64,000 nucleotides of DNA from the NCBI GenBank assembly GCA_022402535.1, contig JAKRSD010000017.1:1-64000 (forward strand), given 5' to 3'. The notes below the pieces were generated by a model. The model did not search any database. It worked only from the letters and a program-made list of their open reading frames with translations, and was not told the DNA's origin. The first letter of the stretch is position 1; every line of letters begins with the position of its first letter. Positions 59,312 through 64,000 of the stretch are shown piece by piece. The stretch comes from Flavobacteriales bacterium (lineage in GTDB: Bacteria; Bacteroidota; Bacteroidia; CAIKAF01). A program made the translations under genes and the position numbers.

Positions 59312-60550
59312 TTGAAAGAACTTTTTGAAAATATTGACATTGCCTACCGTTCCATACGCGGACAGATGCTTCGTACCGTACTCACCATCCTGATTATTGC
59401 ATTCGGAATCATGGCGCTGGTGGGTATGCTCACCGCCATTGATGTTTTGGAGCAGAACATCAATACGTCTTTTCAATTTTTGGGTTCCAACACGTTTGTG
59501 ATTCAAAGTTCGGTGAACAGTGGCGGAAGGCCCCAAAAAAGAACCCGGCGCGAGGCACCTCCCAAAGTAATCAGCTATGATGAGGCAATTCGTTTTAAAG
59601 AACGATACACCTTTCCATCCACGGTTTCCATTTCAGCTTTTGCCACGGCTACAGGCATCATTCAATACGGAAAAGATAAAACCCAGCCCAATATTCCGGT
59701 TTCGGGAGGCGATGAAAATTTTATTCTGACGGGAGGTTACGAAATTGAGATGGGGCGAAACTTCAGTCAGGGGGAACTGCAAACCGGAGCCGACGTGGTA
59801 ATCATTGGGGAAGATATCGCCGACGGACTATTTAAAGGGACCAATCCGGTAGATAAGTTTGTAAACATCGGCACCCGTCGCTATATGGTGATCGGGGTAT
59901 TGAAAAAAAGCGGCTCGGGTATTAATACGGGACGAGACCGAACGGCCATTATTCCCATCAGTAACTTAAGGGCTTATTATGCCGGGCCGGGAACATCGTA
60001 TGCTATCAATGTGATTGTCCCCAAAGCTGAAATGATGGACGCCGCCATCCTGGAGGCCGAGGGAGTTTTCAGAAGCATTCGGGGCATAACGGCATCCATG
60101 AAACCCAATTTTGAATTTGAGCGTAGCGACAGCGTGATCAATTCCATATTGAGCATGACCTCCACCCTGGCTTTCGGAGCCATCATTATCGGTATGATTA
60201 CGTTGTTGGGAGCGGTAACGGGACTGGTAAACATCATGCTCGTATCGGTGAATGAACGCACGGTTGAAATCGGAGTCCGAAAAGCTCTGGGAGCCAAACG
60301 GCGAAGTATTCTCATCCAGTTTTTGGCCGAAGCCATTTTGATTTGTCAGGTAGGAGGAGCGCTGGGAATTGTGTTCGGAATTCTGAATGGAAATTCCCTC
60401 ACCTTTTTTATGGGCGGAAACTTTGTCATTCCCTGGCTTTGGATTACCATAGCCGTAGTACTTTGTTTTGTGGTAGGCATTATTGCCGGGGTGTATCCGG
60501 CCATTAAAGCCTCCCGGTTAGACCCCGTGGAAGCCCTTCGTCACGAATAA
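59312..60550 (+). CDS. MacB/FtsX-type ABC transporter permease
   Basis: 412 residues. An N-terminal transmembrane helix (MLRTVLTILIIAFGIMALVGML) is followed by a periplasmic MacB core domain (about 60-270) and three C-terminal helices with the signature VRKALGAKRRSILIQFLAEAI and YPAIKASRLDPVEALRHE. It would work with a LolD/MacB ATPase and an MFP, neither of which is adjacent. The start is a TTG at 59312; no ATG occurs in frame near it. It ends 2 bases before the convergent GWxTD gene. Confidence 0.85.
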   Translation: MKELFENIDIAYRSIRGQMLRTVLTILIIAFGIMALVGMLTAIDVLEQNINTSFQFLGSNTFVIQSSVNSGGRPQKRTRREAPPKVISYDEAIRFKERYTFPSTVSISAFATATGIIQYGKDKTQPNIPVSGGDENFILTGGYEIEMGRNFSQGELQTGADVVIIGEDIADGLFKGTNPVDKFVNIGTRRYMVIGVLKKSGSGINTGRDRTAIIPISNLRAYYAGPGTSYAINVIVPKAEMMDAAILEAEGVFRSIRGITASMKPNFEFERSDSVINSILSMTSTLAFGAIIIGMITLLGAVTGLVNIMLVSVNERTVEIGVRKALGAKRRSILIQFLAEAILICQVGGALGIVFGILNGNSLTFFMGGNFVIPWLWITIAVVLCFVVGIIAGVYPAIKASRLDPVEALRHE

Positions 60551-60552
60551 AA

Positions 60553-62028
60553 TTATCTGGGATTCACAAAAATATCTCGGCTCCAACCCCCGTGCTGATT
60601 TCCCGGCGAAGTCTGATCTATATCCGTGGTTCCTTTTCCGCGATTGTATAACACCATTTCCCATCGTTCGTTTTTCTGTTCCATGATGGCATTGCTGTGC
60701 AGCAATTCATAATTATTGGTGGCGGCATTCCGGTTCCAGAAAACAAACATTCGGTTGGTCTGACGCATCTGCGAAATCGGATTATACAATTCGTAATACT
60801 GCCATATTTCATACGGATAAGCAAAAGGTTCATTGGGTCTTTCGGCTCTTACGTTGGGCGGTCCGTATTGTAAAAACACACGGCCTCTGTCGGTATTATA
60901 GGCCCTGAGATATTGTGTGCCGAAGAGTTTCTGGGCCATGGAAACCTGGGCTTTATAGTTCATCCAGGCTTTGTAGGCATCATTCGGATTGCGGCGAAGC
61001 CAAAACGAAACAATGTATTTTTTCATCAATTCTTTATCGCCGTTTTTGATTACGTTTTTGGCAAAGTTCTGTTCCTGACTCATGGAAATCGGATCCAGAC
61101 AGCGGATGAACTCAATCAGCGAATCGGTATTTTCTACCCGGGCCATAAAATCAGTGCCCACGGTAGATAAATCTTCAATTACGGTCATATTCACTTTTCC
61201 ACCGCGCTGAAATACACGTTCTACGCGGGTAACCGGCTCGTTGAGTTTGTTGCGTACTTCAAAAACCAGAGAATAATTTCCCGGCGGTACATTTTTCAGG
61301 CTGATGGGAAATAATGCCCCATACACAGGTTTAACCTGAGCCACGGCAATGGATTCCGTGCCGGGTACTTTATTCCCTGATTCGTAACTTTTCAAATGGT
61401 AACTTACTACAAAGCGTTCCCCTTCTCCAAAATATTTTGCGGTCTGATATACTTCGGCATAAAAAGCCATTACACTGTCTTCACCGGCAAAAAATCCCGT
61501 GGTATTCGGAATAATATCGATTCCGGCTTTTGAAAATACATTTTCGGCCTTGGTGGGCGAATAGCGATTCACCAAAACGGGAGTAGAAATCTGGGGTTTA
61601 TCGTCGCTAAACGATACCGTGATTGAATCGGCGTATTCAATAAAATTGGGCGTGTTCGATTTTAAATCGGTAATCACCAAATCTAACCGGAAGGTACCTT
61701 CGGGCACTCCGAAACGCTTTGTATCCAAAAGGGTAGCAAATCCGGTATCGGAAGCGGCAATTTCACCTGTATTCAGTTTGTACTTATCATACCACTGGAG
61801 TTTACCGTCGGATGAAGCCACCAACGCAATTTCAAGCTCACCGCTATAGGTACCGTTTGCGTTCTTTGAATAGGCGAAAGTGCCTCCGAATATACTGATG
61901 TAAGCTTCCACGTATGCCTGCCCTTCGGTAGTTTTAAACAGACCATAATCAAAAGCTCCGTTCAGGCGGGCCTGTCCAAACATGACAAGTGAAAGGAAAA
62001 ATGCGCTGCAGGTAAAAATATATCTCAT
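60553..62028 (-). CDS. GWxTD-domain protein
   Basis: 491 residues with signal peptide (MRYIFTCSAFFLSLVMFGQA). The C-terminal half matches the GWxTD domain family: SFWLRRNPNDAYKAWMNYKAQVSMAQKLFG followed by LRAYNTDRGRVFLQYGPPN and YEIWQYYEL. The family-naming motif is changed to RAYNTD here. The N-terminal half has beta-strand repeats likely of Ig-like fold. Function is unknown; it is exported and probably surface- or periplasm-located. Its leader carries no clear promoter. Confidence 0.78.
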   Translation of the reverse strand: MRYIFTCSAFFLSLVMFGQARLNGAFDYGLFKTTEGQAYVEAYISIFGGTFAYSKNANGTYSGELEIALVASSDGKLQWYDKYKLNTGEIAASDTGFATLLDTKRFGVPEGTFRLDLVITDLKSNTPNFIEYADSITVSFSDDKPQISTPVLVNRYSPTKAENVFSKAGIDIIPNTTGFFAGEDSVMAFYAEVYQTAKYFGEGERFVVSYHLKSYESGNKVPGTESIAVAQVKPVYGALFPISLKNVPPGNYSLVFEVRNKLNEPVTRVERVFQRGGKVNMTVIEDLSTVGTDFMARVENTDSLIEFIRCLDPISMSQEQNFAKNVIKNGDKELMKKYIVSFWLRRNPNDAYKAWMNYKAQVSMAQKLFGTQYLRAYNTDRGRVFLQYGPPNVRAERPNEPFAYPYEIWQYYELYNPISQMRQTNRMFVFWNRNAATNNYELLHSNAIMEQKNERWEMVLYNRGKGTTDIDQTSPGNQHGGWSRDIFVNPR

Positions 62029-62103
62029 ACTTAGTATTGAATCTATAATTGGAACAGCGAAGGTACAAAATCGAAAGCCTGTCCGAAATACAAATTTTGC
62101 CTT

Positions 62104-63471
62104 TTATCGGAAAGATCGCAACAAACCCGAAATCACCTGTTGGGCATCCGGTGCCGTGGGCAAAGGAGCTGAGGGTTCCAGATACCTTCCGTCGGGCGTG
62201 AGCAACATGCAGGTACAATCACTTTTCAGTCGGAAATCAGCCAAAACCGAAAACTGTACATTGCGAAATAAATCCACATTGAGCTTTAACGTCTGCTGAA
62301 GCCTGCCCAATGCCGAAGGTTCCGCATTGATAATCACCGGTACAAACTGTACTTTTTCTTTCACTTTTTTGCGCAGTTCATTCAATGCAGCCAATTCCTG
62401 ACTGATAACCTGACTCTTAGGGTCGAAAAAACACAAATAAACCGGCTTGTCGAATCCTGTAGGCACGTCAAAAGAAAGCCCCGCTTTGTTTTCAACCCGA
62501 ATCTGGGGCGCCGTATCCATTGGCGATGGCATTTTGTATTTCTTATACAGATTGGCTGCCAAGGTTTTCACTGAAGGATATGACGAGGAATCTGCCATCT
62601 GATTCATCAGAAACAACAATTCGTCGCGGGTGTAATTTTTATCGGAAATCAATTCCGACAAACCTAACAATACGGCCCCCTCGCCCACTTCGCTACGGGG
62701 GTAAAACGGTTCTGTAGAAAAAAGCGTCAGCAGGGTATCGGCGCCCAAATAGCGATGAATGCTGTTTCGGGCGGAGGCCATTTTATTTTTAAGCAGTATT
62801 TCGCGAAAACGCCCTTTGTACATTTCTGAAAAAGCATAAGCATAATCAGGATTTTCGGGACGAAAAGGCTTTTCGGCAAAACGCAGGCTGAACATTTTAT
62901 TTACCGAAAACACTTTCCCCAACAGCCGGAGTTCATCTAACCGAAAACCTAAGTACGTCTGAAACAAGGAATCTTTTACCAGAGCAAACGAAGTTTGAAC
63001 CGAATCACAGAACAGGGCAGTTTTTTTGGCCAATCCACCCGTAAACAACTGTGTATTGTAAGTGCTCACATAGGTATTCACGAGCAGATTTAACGAATCG
63101 CAGAAGCCGTTTGGATCTTGCGGATGGATTTGTATTCTTTCTAAATATGAACCTTCATCATCCGTGAAAACCTTCAGTTTATATTTTCCGCCGGGATGTA
63201 CAATCAGGTCTTTGTGAATTCCCCCTCCGGTCACCCGCACCCAGGTGGGTTTGGGTATTTCAAACTGTAGGTTGATGGAAGATTCCGCAGAAAAAGATTC
63301 GGTAAGAAAAACCGGCGAAAGCGAGATGTAATCTTTGAATGTAACCACCGAAAAACGGGGAATTCCGAAAGGAATGGATTCTATGGAAACTTCTACTTTT
63401 TTGTTTTGCGCCGTGGCAAAGAAAAAAGAGAAAGACAAACAGACAAATAGCAGACTTTTCATGCGCATCAT
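62104..63471 (-). CDS. Exported protein with a thioredoxin-fold C-terminus lacking CxxC
   Basis: 455 residues (or 452 from the second Met). A signal peptide ends FFFATAQNKK. The N-terminal half includes beta strands (INLQFEIPKPTWVRVTGG) typical of DUF4369-like domains of Bacteroidota thioredoxin proteins. Residues about 330-455 (DKPVYLCFFDPKSQVISQELAALNELRKK... LLTPDGRYLE) follow the TlpA/AhpC-like pattern, but the CxxC site is replaced by DPKS. It is probably redox-inactive or structural. It lies 75 bases upstream of the GWxTD gene on the same strand. Confidence 0.68.
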   Translation of the reverse strand: MMRMKSLLFVCLSFSFFFATAQNKKVEVSIESIPFGIPRFSVVTFKDYISLSPVFLTESFSAESSINLQFEIPKPTWVRVTGGGIHKDLIVHPGGKYKLKVFTDDEGSYLERIQIHPQDPNGFCDSLNLLVNTYVSTYNTQLFTGGLAKKTALFCDSVQTSFALVKDSLFQTYLGFRLDELRLLGKVFSVNKMFSLRFAEKPFRPENPDYAYAFSEMYKGRFREILLKNKMASARNSIHRYLGADTLLTLFSTEPFYPRSEVGEGAVLLGLSELISDKNYTRDELLFLMNQMADSSSYPSVKTLAANLYKKYKMPSPMDTAPQIRVENKAGLSFDVPTGFDKPVYLCFFDPKSQVISQELAALNELRKKVKEKVQFVPVIINAEPSALGRLQQTLKLNVDLFRNVQFSVLADFRLKSDCTCMLLTPDGRYLEPSAPLPTAPDAQQVISGLLRSFR

Positions 63472-63533
63472 ACAGGCTAACGATATAAAATCCGTGCCGG
63501 TATAAACAACCCGGCATATGAAGCGGAATTCAT

Positions 63534-64000
63534 TTATAACAAAGGAATAACCGCTTCGGGGACAAACTGGCTCACATCGCCTCCGTGGCGGTGAATATCG
63601 CGTACAATGCTGGAATTAATAGCTGAAAGTCCCGGCGAAGAAATGATAAAAACCGTTTCAATGGACGGTTCCAGGGCATTGTTTGCCTGTGCTATATTCC
63701 GTTCATATTCAAAATCGGTTGACGAACGAAGCCCTCTCAAAATGAAATGCGCGCCTTTCTGCTTGCAGAATTCGGTGGTTAGTCCTTCGTAAGCTTCTAC
63801 CGACACATTGGGCATTTTATCAAACACTTTGTGAAGCATTTCTAACCGTTGTTCCAGCGTAAAGTATCCGGCCTGCGGTTTTGCCGAATTATGGCCAACC
63901 GCCACCACAATATGATCAAAAAGGGGCAGAGACCTCAGCACCATGGCTTCATGGCCTTGGGTAACCGGGTCAAACGTTCCGGGATAAACAGCAATTCGTT
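63534..64000 (-). CDS. coaD: Phosphopantetheine adenylyltransferase (incomplete at the window edge)
   Basis: About 154 residues are visible; the start codon lies just beyond base 64000. The end of the window on the minus strand encodes RIAVYPGTFDPVTQGHEA, containing the TxGH nucleotide-binding motif, so the ATG at 63944 is internal. Other CoaD blocks are ILRGLRSSTDFEYERNIAQANN and SSSIVRDIHRHGGDV-like INSSIVRDIHRHGGDVS. It converts 4'-phosphopantetheine to dephospho-CoA in coenzyme A synthesis. It is the precursor supplier for ACP phosphopantetheinylation. Confidence 0.95.
   Translation of the reverse strand, partial: RIAVYPGTFDPVTQGHEAMVLRSLPLFDHIVVAVGHNSAKPQAGYFTLEQRLEMLHKVFDKMPNVSVEAYEGLTTEFCKQKGAHFILRGLRSSTDFEYERNIAQANNALEPSIETVFIISSPGLSAINSSIVRDIHRHGGDVSQFVPEAVIPLL

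Noticed and set aside
1-64000. CRISPR array, tRNA, rRNA or transposase genes
   Set aside because: No regularly spaced repeats, tRNA-like folds with CCA/T-loop signatures, rRNA-like sequence or DDE transposase reading frame were recognised by eye.

Overview
The window comes from the chromosome of a member of the Bacteroidota (a gliding/T9SS-type lineage; I cannot place it further). The evidence is a type IX secretion locus (porV, porU, a PorP/SprF-family gene and gldJ), proteins with T9SS C-terminal sorting domains, a TonB-dependent receptor with a carboxypeptidase-regulatory-like N-terminus, menaquinone genes, and promoters of the Bacteroidota type (TTTG, about 16-20 bases, TAnnTTTG).

Layout. 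(1) 148-20127, almost all minus strand: a long cell-surface polysaccharide cluster. Read 5' to 3' it begins with a small unknown protein, an acyl carrier protein and a ketoacyl-ACP synthase III, then a lipid-linked-sugar type glycosyltransferase, a GNAT acetyltransferase, a PLP sugar aminotransferase, the Wzm/Wzt ABC exporter, two paralogous methyltransferases, a transglutaminase-like lipoprotein, asparagine synthase, several GT-A glycosyltransferases, a UbiA-type prenyltransferase, a membrane-anchored SGNH hydrolase and a TMTC-like membrane protein with TPRs. One glycosyltransferase (16274-17152) is inserted on the plus strand. Many neighbours overlap by ATGA. Hand counts of single rows suggest low GC in the middle (about 10.5-13.8 kb), apparently reaching into the 3' half of wzt. 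(2) 20187-24198: core translation genes, frr and pyrH, then rplM-rpsI-rpsB-tsf with a clear promoter and terminator. (3) 24291-30360: a T9SS-sorted protein, a DUF255 thioredoxin-domain protein, truB, queA and a glutaryl-CoA dehydrogenase-like gene. (4) 30385-31251: a HepT/MntA toxin-antitoxin pair flanked by two nearly identical terminator sequences. (5) 31380-39037: the T9SS locus. (6) 39140-50444: menB-menD, trxA, a divergent VanX-like dipeptidase and HExxH metallopeptidase pair, a GT39-type transferase, MeaB GTPase, bestrophin and a DUF5916 protein. (7) 50514-64000: a T9SS-sorted alpha/beta-hydrolase-like protein and TonB receptor, a hypothetical, dnaX, msrB, a MacB/FtsX permease, a GWxTD protein, a thioredoxin-fold protein and coaD, which runs off the right edge.

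How it fits together. The first 20 kb appears to build and export a surface glycan by the ABC-transporter route. The KASIII/ACP/GNAT/aminotransferase subset could make an unusual N-acyl amino sugar, and the two methyltransferases may add the terminal cap read by the Wzt C-terminal domain. PorU/PorV and T9SS sorting domains link the exported proteins to the surface glycan, since in this phylum T9SS cargo is commonly attached to A-LPS-like glycan by PorU.

No tRNA, rRNA, CRISPR array or transposase gene was seen. After start-codon correction no gap longer than about 300 bases lacks a gene. Several starts were moved from the longest possible reading frame, and several are GTG or TTG.
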